A stretch of DNA of 64,000 nucleotides from assembly GCF_026151205.1 (NCBI RefSeq), contig NC_087075.1:5970858-6034857 (forward strand), in the 5' to 3' direction. The position numbers and the translations under genes are program-made. Source of the stretch: Bolinopsis microptera. Taxonomy: Eukaryota; Ctenophora; Tentaculata; Lobata; Bolinopsidae. Below are positions 35,282-45,985 of this stretch, in pieces (the stretch's first letter is position 1; every line of letters begins with the position of its first letter). Under the pieces are notes generated by a model. That model did no database searches and was not told the DNA's origin. It worked only from the letters and a program-made list of their open reading frames with translations.

Positions 35282-37180
35282 CCTGACTTGGTCCTTCAAC
35301 GGCACTTTATTGGCACTTTATTGGCACATCACTCCTTAGTGCTGTGCCAACTTATCTAAACTTGATTTAGTATTCCTTAGAACTAAGAAACACAATTTGT
35401 CACGTTTCTGCTCGTTATAGGCCGACAACTAAGCCTTCTGATATCATGGGCAGTCCGTAGTGAAGAGGCCACTTCCCATTATTCTGTTCCGTCAAACAGA
35501 GTAAGATCACAGAGGTGCTTAGTGGTTGGTCACCGTCTTTAAAATACATTGTACTATACTACTACACGGGCTCCGCGATAAAGGGCTTCGCGATAAAAGG
35601 AATATTCAAATAAGCGGTACGCTAAACACGCTGAAGTACGTGTCCAGCCTGTCCCCTGTCCCTCAAGTTATAAGAGCAAGAGAGAGAGAGGTGAGATTTG
35701 GAGAGGTGTTCAAGAGTAAGATAATATCAGCATCATTAGCACGTGAGTGTTGAATAATCATTAAATCAGCTAATGATGTGCAGCACGACCATTATGCTCA
35801 CAGTACTTATTGATATTATAAAGGAGCAAGATGCTATCGGCGAATTAGAGATACCGTGCCGTCAAACCTAGATTTGCAACCTGTTATTGCCATTGGGTGA
35901 TCACGGCCATTATACAGCAAACCATGCAATACACTCATATTAGCTACAAGAGAAACGCCATTTTCTGACGTGAAGAAAGTTAGGACTCCTCAAAATCTAT
36001 TAAATTAATTCCTTCTGTAACGTCCTCAATGAATGTAATAGATGTGTAGTGCTGTAATTAGTTTAACATGTTGATTTCGAGCCAGGATTCATAGGAGCAA
36101 AGCCAGTGGCGAAACGCAACTCGGTCGACCGACCGTTTAAGTGGACGGAATAATACAAAAATCGGACGGTTATTTTTTTCAAAGTGACCAAAATTCTGGG
36201 AAAGTGCTGCTTCCCTAAGGTGCCACCCACGCAGAATGAAGATAGAGAGGGTAGCGGGGGCGGTGGTTAAGTCACTGAGCAAAGTTCTGACAGAGAGACA
36301 CAGAGAACTCCCTTTAGTAACCTTATATTATGAAATGCATAATTTTGTCAACGAGTTAATCGTTTAGAAATAATTTTTAACTGTAATGCAAAGCAAGGAC
36401 CAAAAATGGTGTTATTTCGATTGATTAAAGAACCAAAAAAATGAATCGAGGTCAGAGAAATTTTTTCAGCAGTGAAAAAAGTTCTGGTTTAAATATTTGA
36501 GCTACGTAAATTTATCAGATATAGTCAATATTTTGCGTACTTAAATCCAAAAAGTATATCTCGATAATGGTATAAATTACAGACCTCTTTAGACTTTAAC
36601 TTAAGTTTTTTTAAAGTCAATTCATAGACCTCGTGATCAACTTAGACGTCATGCCTCAACAATTACTGGAGTTCAGACAGCCCTTTTAGGGATTAAATAA
36701 GGGGTATATTGGAATCCCAAGAACGGCATAACTATAAAACATAAAAAGTTTTAGTTTGGAAGTTACTCCGAGTGGGAGAGAAAGCTAACGAAGGTGGCTG
36801 TTTATTGAGAAGCTAAAATCTTCACTGTAGTTACAAAGTTACAACAAAGTCTTCATGTTATGTATCCTGGGTTTGGACAGGATATTACCCGCTTGAAATA
36901 TTTCCATCGCGTTACATAATACTCAATAAATGTAATAGATTTGTAGTGTTGTAATTAGTTCGTGAGACTATGCCACAATATAAAACTGGCAAAATCGTCA
37001 CGACCACGGAATCTATAATGTGGCGAAGAAAAGAGCGAGTGACTGCGACAGATTAATTCATTACAGAGCAATTAAAATGTAACAATAGAACAGTTTAACC
37101 GCCCTCGCAACTGTGAGATATCATTTAGGTCGGTCAAGCGTGAAATGGTGAACACTAACAGTACAGTAACTATAGAGGGC
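35282..37180. other. Unassigned region
   Basis: No gene or transposon end is recognised. The minus-strand frame at 36058-36282 starts only at a non-ATG codon and has no family signature. Confidence 0.35.
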
Positions 37181-37185
37181 TGAAC

Positions 37186-37227
37186 CACGTGTTAAACCAC
37201 GTGACAGGTCACGTGACAGGTCACGTA
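37186..37227. promoter_or_regulatory. CACGTG cluster
   Basis: Three CACGTG palindromes and a fourth partial copy (TCACGTATC) occur within about 42 bp as near-tandem units (ACAGGTCACGTG). No adjacent gene is recognised. E-boxes of this type bind bHLH-zip factors. Confidence 0.35.
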
Positions 37228-37673
37228 TCATTTTACACCTCAAATGGGCTCGTGCACGTGGGCATGTCTCATGGCCATGGCCGGGTGATATTAAACATGT
37301 TGGGGTTGGGAATATAATACAGCAACGTGATTAGCTTGTCAACAAGAATCATGTGCCGAATCGAGCTGGTGAGACCAAGAAACCTGAAACAGACCACCAA
37401 GTTATCGAGAGTTTTACTTCTCTTCAATATGGTGGTTAATTTGGGTATGAGTAGCTAATTTTGAAAATGAATCCATCCCAACTTGCCACACTTCTCAACA
37501 ATGAGATAATTCAACTGCAGTAAGGAAATAAGGAGATAAAGTTTCGCAGGTTTGGTGAATTAATGACAGATATAAAGCCAAGACGTATTGTTCATTCCAA
37601 AATAAGTCAAAAATGTAAACCCCTACTTTATTTGTAATAGTTAACGCGATAACCACATCACGGTTCACGGCTC

Positions 37674-37830
37674 ATTGTTAAGTATTCTGTGCAAAATTAT
37701 CTTTATCCCGGTTACTGCGACAAGTAAAAATGCTCTTATTAGGGAAAGGAGTTTACTTAATATATAAGAGCATTTTTACTTGTCGCAGTAACCGGGATAA
37801 AGATAATTTGACACAGAATACTTAACAATG
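37674..37830. repeat. Near-perfect 157-bp hairpin
   Basis: The left arm starts CATTGTTAAGTATTCTGTG and the right arm ends with its inverse. The arms are about 67 bp, with one obvious difference (GCAAAATT against AATTTGAC), around a loop of about 23 bp. It is non-coding. It is probably a foldback or MITE element; the loop is too short for a typical internal region. Confidence 0.9.
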
Positions 37831-38518
37831 CGACTCATAAACATTAAACAATACTCCAATCCGGATTTTACACGCTCATTGTTAAGCATTGTTAAGCATT
37901 GTTAAGGAACATCTTCAAACGAACCTGGAGCCCACTGTGAAGTTCACGGTGGCCTTGCAAATGTTGGTTTGGCATCGTCAAACACCAAATCAGCGAACTT
38001 GGAAACCATGGCTGGGGTATTGGGGTAAGTGGCAACGAACATTTTCCAACTTGTTGCAGACACGTGCGAGTCCTAAAATACACAGGAGTCTGTCAAAGGT
38101 TTTTGTCCGCGGAATCGGGTAAAATCCTTCCAGTAACTGGGAGTCCCACTAGTTACAGCACTGAAGACTTTATGAATAAATAACGGAACCTTTTAACATT
38201 CAAAAATTATGCTTAAATTATTCCACTGATGCTTAATATATCGACTGGAATCTATCAACGCCGACGTCCGACTAATTAGTAAAAGCTGTAAGTGTAATGT
38301 CCTGAAAATCAAATTTTTATTTTATTTATAAGAATTGGCGTAACGCAGTACCTGGCACTTATTGTTGAAAAAGCTTGCCTTTTCATCGAAGAAGCCCAGA
38401 TAAGGTCTGATTACTGCACTTGTGGCTGTCAACGACATCGTTTGTCTGATATCAGTTAACATTACAGGCATATTTAAGTGACCCATTTAGCATGTGCATA
38501 TCACTTATCGTACAGCGA

Positions 38519-38716
38519 TCAGAGAAATCTAATAAATTTTCTGGTAATTGCTTTGTCGCTCATTCCATAGTTTTTACCAAACATGGCTTGGAAATTGGAC
38601 AAATGTAAGTTGAAATCAGCGAATGAGTTTTGATTGTCATTGGCTAGCCGGATCATAAACGATTTTGGTCCCATTTTCATCTCAGGGACTTGGATTTCTG
38701 CGTGAGTTTGCGCCAT
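38519..38716 (-). CDS. Hypothetical 65-residue protein or exon
   Basis: A complete ATG-to-TGA frame on the minus strand. It holds MGPKSFMIRLANDNQNSFAD and LHLSNFQAMFGKNYGMS, a protein-like sequence without low complexity, signal peptide or membrane helix. No family is recognised. It could be a small gene, the last exon of a larger minus-strand gene or a transposon remnant. Confidence 0.35.
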   Translation of the reverse strand: MAQTHAEIQVPEMKMGPKSFMIRLANDNQNSFADFNLHLSNFQAMFGKNYGMSDKAITRKFIRFL

Positions 38717-39993
38717 TAAGAGAAATACCAAGTAAAACTACTTCTGCATAGCTTATTAAAATGACTGAGTTTCGAATAAAATTAATAGGTTGACAGAGGA
38801 AGTAGTTACAGTTTAGGTACAGCAAAATACAAAATGCCACTGCCAGATTTTAGCAGTAAAGATATAACCGGCGAGTTTGACCGGCATGTTATAATCGTAA
38901 TGTCTTAATCAATGTGAAATTCCGGAAATCTGACCGAATCAATCATTTTATTATTTTACTGAATCAGATTGGAAATAGCAATCTGGTGCCCGGGTTTAGG
39001 ACAACATCGGCCATACACCGAACAAAGGTCAGCATCAATGACAACAGTCTTCTGATCATCAAACATCAATAATTAAATGTTTAATTTCAACACATGCCTG
39101 AAACAATTTACCGAACACTTGCAAAACAGATGGAGGACAATCATATAAGATTCCGCGATTTTTAGTAGGTTTATCCATGTTGGGGTTTCACGGAAACCCC
39201 AACAAAACAGTTGGCCCTTTTGGCCCCTTGCCCAGATTTTATGGGGAGGGGGGGGCGATGGCCCCCTGCCCCCCGCTACCTACACCCCTGTGTTTCACTA
39301 TCCTCACCAGATCTTACATTTACTTCTCCCCGGGACTAATCGTACTAATAAGTAGTAAAAATACGGGCAAGATACTGCAGACAATCGAGAATGATACGGA
39401 CCAATTTGCTTGAAACAAGTACTGGATGTTGAGAATTATCACTTCACAATGGTGGCAGAGGTGACGAGCTGTCAATAACTCAATTAAAATGATATTCTCA
39501 GAGAAACCTGTATCCTTGGAAAAGGAGCCAATTTTAAATAACCGTTCTTGTTAATTAACCGAGCTAAAACGTGCACACATTAATTTTTTTAGTGACTCAC
39601 AACTGAACAAGACATGCCCTATCATGCACTCTCTATCTAGGTTTAATGATGCAGTCTATATTCGTGTCCCCTGCTGATCTCCATTCTGATTACCCGTGTA
39701 CGACACTTTAATATCGTACCGGTATATCTTTTAAGTACCGTGTACGACACTTCTCTATTGTACCCTTGTACACTTTAATTACCCGTGTACGCCACTTCGT
39801 TACCGTACCTTTGTGAGCAGGCAGTGTTGACCATTGGTACGCCCGGGAGGACTGATCTGGTTGCCAATCTTATTTTACACTACACTACCGGAAAACAGTT
39901 TGAACTATACTGCTAAACGTTTGTGACATTGTGTAGCATCAGTTGATAATAACTAAGTTACAATTTCACACGGACAACAATTGCAAGGGAACG

Positions 39994-40102
39994 ATGGAGG
40001 GAACTAATGGAGCTTACAATGGGGGCATTGAACCGACAATATCACGAGCAAGAAGAAGTCACCGTCACCATCTTGCTGCTAAACTATCTTCACGGGTATC
40101 AG
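39994..40102 (+). CDS. Candidate first exon, unknown protein
   Basis: ATG in good context (AACGATGG) begins MEGTNGAYNGGIEPTISRAR, followed by a basic His and Arg stretch (RRSHRHHLAAKL). Two donor choices exist: CGG|GTATCA at 40095/40096 (phase 0) and CAG|GTAGAT at 40102/40103 (phase 1). Phase 0 would match the candidate exon at 43607-43750. The N-terminus looks disordered. No family is recognised. Confidence 0.3.
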
Positions 40103-40798
40103 GTAGATGTATTTAAAACTGTAACGATGCGGCTAAGGTTTCACTTTTTGACAAAGCGCAATTCCTTCTGGAGTCTGGATATAATCTTGAAAAATCCCGA
40201 TACCCCGCCCTGCCTTGTCAGAATAAAGTGTGTATTTTATTTTTAATAAGGCAAAGTAAGTTTTACGTGCTCGAATTGGATTACTTTGCCAGAACTACTT
40301 ACTTAGTATAGGGCGTGAACACTGCCCGAGGTAAGGTGTTAAATGACAAACGTCGAGAAGTATAATTCCGTTCTGTATTTTAAATACTTTCTCACTTAAA
40401 CTTATAAATATAAACTTAGTATTTATCTAATATTGACAGTTCCGTACTTTTTTTAAATTTATTCGATAAACGTATTGAAAGATGAAGCTAATATTAATGA
40501 TTTGATGGGATTAATATTTAATAAGTATTTTAAATAACTAATAATAATTTGTAATTTAATAATTAATTATTATTATTCACAAATAACTACAAGCGACATG
40601 AGTGTGGGACAATTCGGAATTCCAAGATTTTTATGATAAGTATCATGTTAGAGTTCAACAGCTATCCTCTAGATTGCAATGAGAAAAATGAGTCGCACAT
40701 TGCCCTGTATAATATTAACATATGGATAAAGTTTGGTTATTTTACGATAGTCTAAACGCGATAGCTAGCGCTAGTCGCTACCCAAAGTTTTAAGGTTA

Positions 40799-41543
40799 CC
40801 TTACTCGGGATTATTATGACCGGGATAAAGTGGCGGGTTTAGGGTAATTTCGCCATATTTTTCCCGAACCACATTTTCACCGGTCGTTAATAAACCCACC
40901 GACTCAGCTTTTAGGGTTCCAAAGGGGTATGGGTGCTCATATTTTAATCGTTGTCTTATATTCACTAAAGAAGACTATTGGGACACTTGTTGTAGGTTTC
41001 TCGACTTCATTTGGCTAAAATTGCAAAAAATTCACCTTTTTGCCAAATTCTTGTCATATATCCTTATTGTCAAAGTTGATTTAAATAGGCCAATTTTTAA
41101 TTTTTTAGGTATTGACTATCTCTACATAATGAAATAGGACTCAAAGTAAAAGTAACAGTTAAATTAAAACTTGAAATAAATAAAACTGTCAATAACATGA
41201 ATCAGTTTCATCAGTCATTTATTCATAATTCTAAACAATGTGAACGATGCATTCTTTCGAAGTTTGATTAACCACGAGTCATTATTTCTGTCTACTTTCA
41301 ACAATTATTGATAATTCGACTTGTTTCACAAGTTTTAGCAATGCGAAAATTTCTAAACTTGCTTATCTCTAATAAGGAAATTTACATCTGAGACAAAATT
41401 TTTGAATCTAAAATTGAAAGGTTGGACACCGGTAAAATGGCGACCAGGAAAATGTGGTGGGTTTTGAGCAATTTCGCCATATTTTTCCCGAACCATATTT
41501 TAACCGGTCGTTAATAAACCCGTCGTAATAATCCCGAGTAAGG
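40799..41543 (+). mobile_element. TIR element family C, copy 2 (TA-flanked)
   Basis: Same ends (CCTTACTCGGGATTATTA, inverted at 41526-41543) and TA flanks as 17123-17997, with inverted CGCCATATTTTTCCCGAACCA subterminal blocks. It is 745 bp and non-coding. It sits about 65 bp right of a solo end of element family E (GGTTATTTTACGATAG at 40734). Confidence 0.8.
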
Positions 41544-41699
41544 TAGCAAATAACAAACGGCAAATATCAAACCACTAAGCTTCGTGGACGGTTGATGCAG
41601 TAGTAACAGTTACTTTAACCAGAACTAGCCAGTAATACTGCAGTCCCATATAAGTAGTCCAGAACTATTGCTTCGTTAGAAATATTGGTCAAGTATATA

Positions 41700-41884
41700 C
41701 AGGGTGGCCCAAAAGTAATTACCCACACGCAACCCTTTATTAACTCACATAATTCGTGTCAGAATTTCACAAAAATTTCAGAGAATATAGCTATATGGGT
41801 CAAACTTAAAATTACTGAAAGTTTTGCAAAATTTCATTGATTACAGAGGGTGTGGCATACCACTCCCTCTTTTTCACTATTGTG
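41700..41884 (+). mobile_element. Mariner-like repeat family B, copy 2
   Basis: Begins CAGGGTGGCCCAAAAGTAA directly after TA and continues with the inverse of the 12712-12868 block. This is the clearest terminus of the family. It is non-coding. Confidence 0.7.
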
Positions 41885-42065
41885 GCTATGAAGTGACTTG
41901 ACCAATACCCCTAAAGACGCTTTAGTTCGAGTTTTGGCATGCAAGTCTAAACATCTGCGTACCAGAAATAGCAGCAAGTAAAAGTAGTTCCAATATTTTA
42001 ACTTTTTAAACAAAACGACAATAATCCACTCAAAGAGTAGGTCCTTTAAGAACCGAGCTGATGGT

Positions 42066-42597
42066 ACTATATTAATATAGTGACTCGCAATAGTAATATA
42101 TTGGTAATACTAATAGTACGGGTTACCAGCCTGGCTATTACCAGTACTATATTAATATAGTGACTCGCAATAGTAATATATTGGTAATACGAATAGTACG
42201 GGTTACCAGCCTGGCTATTACCAGTACTATATTAATATAGTGACTCGCAATAGTAATATATTGGTAATACTAATAGTACGGGTTACCAGCCTGGCTATTA
42301 CCAGTACTATATTAATATAGTGACTCGCAATAATAATATATTGGTAATAGTACGGGTTACCAGCCTGGCTATTACCAGTACTATATTAATATAGTGACTC
42401 GCAATAGTAATATATTGGTAATAGTACGGGTTACCAGCCTGGCTATTACCAGTACTATATTAATATCTAGTGACTCGCAATAGTAATATATTGGTAATAG
42501 TACGGGTTACCAGCCTGGCTATTACCAGTACTATATTAATATAGTGACTCGCAATAGTAATATATTGGTAATAGTACGGGTTACCAGCCTGGCTAAT
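42066..42597 (+). repeat. 74-80-bp tandem repeat, seven copies
   Basis: Units contain ACTATATTAATATAGTGACT, TAATATATTGGTAATA and GGGTTACCAGCCTGGC. Early units are about 80 bp; later ones have lost a CTAATA step. Each unit is rich in short palindromes. Confidence 0.95.
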
Positions 42598-42949
42598 GGC
42601 TATTACCAGGGTGGTTAATGGTTATAGGCTGCTCGAGTACGTTCTAGACTGGTATAACATGACTATCACCAGGTTGATTACCGGCCTATAACCATGGTAA
42701 GGACTTGTAATACATACGATTGTTAGCCTAAAGAAAGGGACGACCGAAATTTTCAATGCGGTAATAATTTGGAGCTGCACGGTTAGCGAGGTAGGTAACT
42801 TATATCTTTATATAGGACACTATCAGTTCCACACTGGACTCTCTGTTAAGAAGTATGAGTGTAATAATCAGTGATGAGACTAATACGACAACAATAGTGT
42901 ACATAATGGTTATACATGGGAAGTTGGTCGTTTAGCTCCGGACAGTCTA

Positions 42950-43120
42950 TGCACGGTCCCTACACAATGAACACTTGATGCACGGTCCCTGCACGGTCCC
43001 TGCACGGTCCCTGCACGGTCCCTACACAATGAACACTTGATGCACGGTCCCTGCACGGTCAGTCCCTGCACACTCCCTGCACGGTCTATGCACGGTCTTA
43101 TATGCACGGTCCCTACACAG
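42950..43120 (+). repeat. GCACGGTCCCT short tandem
   Basis: Runs of an 11-bp unit (TGCACGGTCCC), with a larger duplication containing TACACAATGAACACTTGA. Confidence 0.9.
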
Positions 43121-43606
43121 TAACATATGAACACCGGCTACTAGCCGGCTAGTAATAAGGATAAACGTAGATTTTACAACAAATGACTTTATGCCACCTG
43201 CTAAAGTCGGCATTAAGCTCATATTTCGAATACCATTCTAATAACTTTGAATAATTATAATCTATTATCCCAATTATCCCAATTTCAATTTTCATCTGCT
43301 ATCGGGTGTACGATATGGACTGTGAACAAGGCATGACCATTGTCCATAGTGCTTGAATACTGTCTTAATAAATTCGGTATGCGAATTATGCAAAGCAGTA
43401 ATTTACACTACACATGTCATTAGGAATGACATGTGTAGTGACTCATTACGTAAAACAAAAAGCAAAAGGACCACGGTAAACTGTTGGATGCCAATGCTAA
43501 ATTCCATGTATATGCTGTAGTAGACTATGTTATAATGCTGTCTTAATTAAGTGGGTATGTGAATTATGTGAATATACGAGGAATGAGGATGCAGCTCTTT
43601 TCACAG

Positions 43607-43750
43607 GTGTCGATAACGGATAATATCACGATAGAAGCTACAGAACAGAAAAAAAGAGAACATCGGGCAAGAAACAGGGTATCCTGGAGAGGTCTCATAC
43701 ATCAGAAAAAAGAGTGTGGTGCAGGCCACCCCAACTACGAGGAGTACACA
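43607..43750 (+). CDS. Candidate internal exon between duplicated flanks
   Basis: Preceded by GCAGCTCTTTTCACAG (good acceptor) and followed by GTAACT (donor). Only one frame is open, starting in phase 0, with a basic stretch (EQKKREHRARNRVSWRGL) and ECGAGHPNYEEYT at its end. The DNA on both sides is duplicated (about 43378-43515 and 43752-43870 share AAAAGCAAAAGG and TTGGATGCCAATG-type blocks). No family is recognised. Confidence 0.35.
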
Positions 43751-43870
43751 GTAACTAATTATGTGAATTATGTAAAGCACAAATTTACAGTACGCTTGTC
43801 ATTATACATAATATGACAAAAAGCAAAAGGGTCTACGGTAACCTATTGGACGCCAATGTTGAATCCGGTC

Positions 43871-45012
43871 TTATAATAATTAGCGCCTGGAACTAATCCT
43901 AGCACTGAGTAACTGTGCTCTCAAATCACTAAATTAATAAGTTATTCGAATGCCTCGCCGTGATAATATAATGGTATCATCCACCGCAGTTGAGTAACGT
44001 TTTAATTTTTCGCCCAGCCCATTACTATTTATTGCCGTATTTTATACATATTTATGCATCCCCGCTCTCCACCACCAGATAGGATTTTTGCGCAACAGAG
44101 GGGCGAGACATTCAATAGACAATACATGGTTTTATGTATTAACGTCAGTAAAAAGATTGCTTTTAAATCGCAACTAGCGTAAAATACTATAAGTTACTCC
44201 CTAAACAACAAAAAACATGAACTTAACATGAACAACATGTGCTTAATAAAACTCTAAGATAAACTCCTTGTTAAGTTTGAAACATTTAATACCACACCAC
44301 ATTTGTAACATACGATGTAACTGAGTCGATATATTTTAATGTTGCCATTGGGTGGAAAGACCCCATACATCGTAGTCCGGTAGTTTCATTGAGAAGTCCG
44401 TATTTCTCATCTAAGATAAAGATAGGTTCACACCTCACACTTCACACACTTTCCTATGCGATACAAGTAGGTATGGTTACAAAAGAAACACCTCCTATGA
44501 GAATTAGTATTATAACTACTTAACTATAAGTGTAACTGATGTGTCTGATGTTGCAGTACAATTCGTCACTACTGTTACTGGTGATATCAAACCAATTATG
44601 TAATATTATAAGAGTGTATTTATAATGCGGATCACACATGTCATATATACACATACTTCAAAACCAACCCGTGTCTGTCTGATAGCTAGAGAACAACATC
44701 AAATTTTCTCAAAAGTATAAGACTCAGATTTTCTAGGACAAAATGTATGCAATCAAAGGACCTGAGGGTCATATCACCAAAACACAGATGTTGAGAGCAA
44801 AATGCACCTCCTGCACAAGTATGGGCCCACGAAAATCTTGAATTTTAAATAGAATTTCAAATAGAATCACACAAAAATATCAAAAGCAATCAAATCATAT
44901 AATAAAGTGAAATCCATGATGTGATGATATGCACTAAAATGAGAAATGAGTAATATAGACAACAGGGATTTAAGCTCTTATGAACATATTGTTAGCTTTT
45001 AGGTAGACTGCC
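43871..45012. other. Unassigned region
   Basis: No gene is seen. A weak tRNA D-arm-like stretch (ATAATATAATGGTATCAT, about 43963-43980) lacks a matching B-box and is not called. Confidence 0.4.
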
Positions 45013-45294
45013 TCACATCTCTGTCTCGAGGAAATAATCAAGATCATACTCAAAGTCCTCCGGCAGAATTTTATCCCACATGTAGGAGGTCAATTTGCTT
45101 TTGAACTCAGAAATAGTCTCTATCTCACGTATAGCTAGAGGAATATGATTCCATTTGGAATGGGTCCTAAAGAAAAAGTTCTTAGCAAAAGCGTTAGAGC
45201 TTGCTCGTGGTAAGATTATTTTTTGGCGATTTTTTACAAATGGCAATTTCATAGATCTCTGTCTTATATACAAGGAATGGCGTGCCACACCCAC
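45013..45294 (-). pseudogene. LINE reverse transcriptase C-terminal fragment
   Basis: About 93 codons end in a stop at 45013. The motif FFFRTHSKWNHIPLAIREIE followed by FKSKLTSYMWD is the usual C-terminal tail of CR1/L2/jockey-type LINE proteins (RT-xxWN-xLP-xxIR-FKxxL). Upstream RT motifs are missing, and a mariner-like element sits at the 5' side. A shorter duplicate of its 5' part (KLPF) is at about 45597-45648. It is a dead fragment of a different LINE family from 3-1943. Confidence 0.65.
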
Positions 45295-45438
45295 TGTAAT
45301 TAATTAAACTTGACGAAACTTTCAGGAAATCTAAGTTTGACCCATATCTATAATCCCTGAAATTTCTGTGCAATGCTAAGAAAAATTACGTGAGTAATTA
45401 AAGGGTTGCGTGTGGGCAGTTACTTCTGGCCCACCCTG
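45279..45438 (-). mobile_element. Mariner-like repeat family B, copy 3
   Basis: Right end GGCCCACCCTG followed by TA; the interior matches the other copies. Confidence 0.65.
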
Positions 45439-45648
45439 TAGCTTCATAGTAATCTGCGGGACGGTACCCATCTTAGGAAATAGGAAAGTGGTATAACCAG
45501 GTACTTGCAATTGCGGTTTATAATGGAACACATTTCGAAACATTAAAAGCTTTTTGTATTCCATTTAGTGGGCGGCGCTCAGTCTGTCATTCCGCAGAAT
45601 TTTTAAAACAAATGGCAGTTTTATGGAGCTCTATCTGGGATACAGGGA

Positions 45649-45816
45649 TTGGCGTGCCACACCCACTGTAATAAATTAAATTTGACGAAACTTTCAGGAA
45701 ATCTAACTCTAAGTTTGACCCATATCTATAATCCCTGAAATTTCGGTGCAATTCTAAGAAAAATTACGTGAGTTATTAAAGGCTTGCGTGTGGGCAGTTA
45801 CTTTTGGGCCACCCTG
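45649..45816 (-). mobile_element. Mariner-like repeat family B, copy 4
   Basis: Right end GGGCCACCCTG followed by TA; part of the second duplicated unit. Confidence 0.65.
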
Positions 45817-45985
45817 TAGCTTCATAGTAATCTGGTGCCCACCTTAGGAAATAGGAAAGTGGTCAATTGTCAAAACATGACAGGTACCACTTGCAATTGC
45901 GGTTTATAATAGAACACATTTAGAAACATTAAAAGCTTTTTGTATTCCATTTACTGGGCGGCGCTCAGTCTGTCATTCCGCAGAA

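Larger units (their letters stand above)
45228..45985. repeat. Tandem duplication of LINE fragment plus mariner-like element
   Basis: Two units of about 380 bp share the order ACAAATGGCA, family B element, CTTCATAGTAATCTG, AAGCTTTTTGTATTCCATTTA and GGCGGCGCTCAGTCTGTCAT. Divergence between units is moderate. Confidence 0.7.

Noticed and set aside
43955-44030. tRNA-like stretch with a D-arm-like sequence
   Set aside because: No B-box or acceptor pairing could be found; it is at most a decayed fragment.
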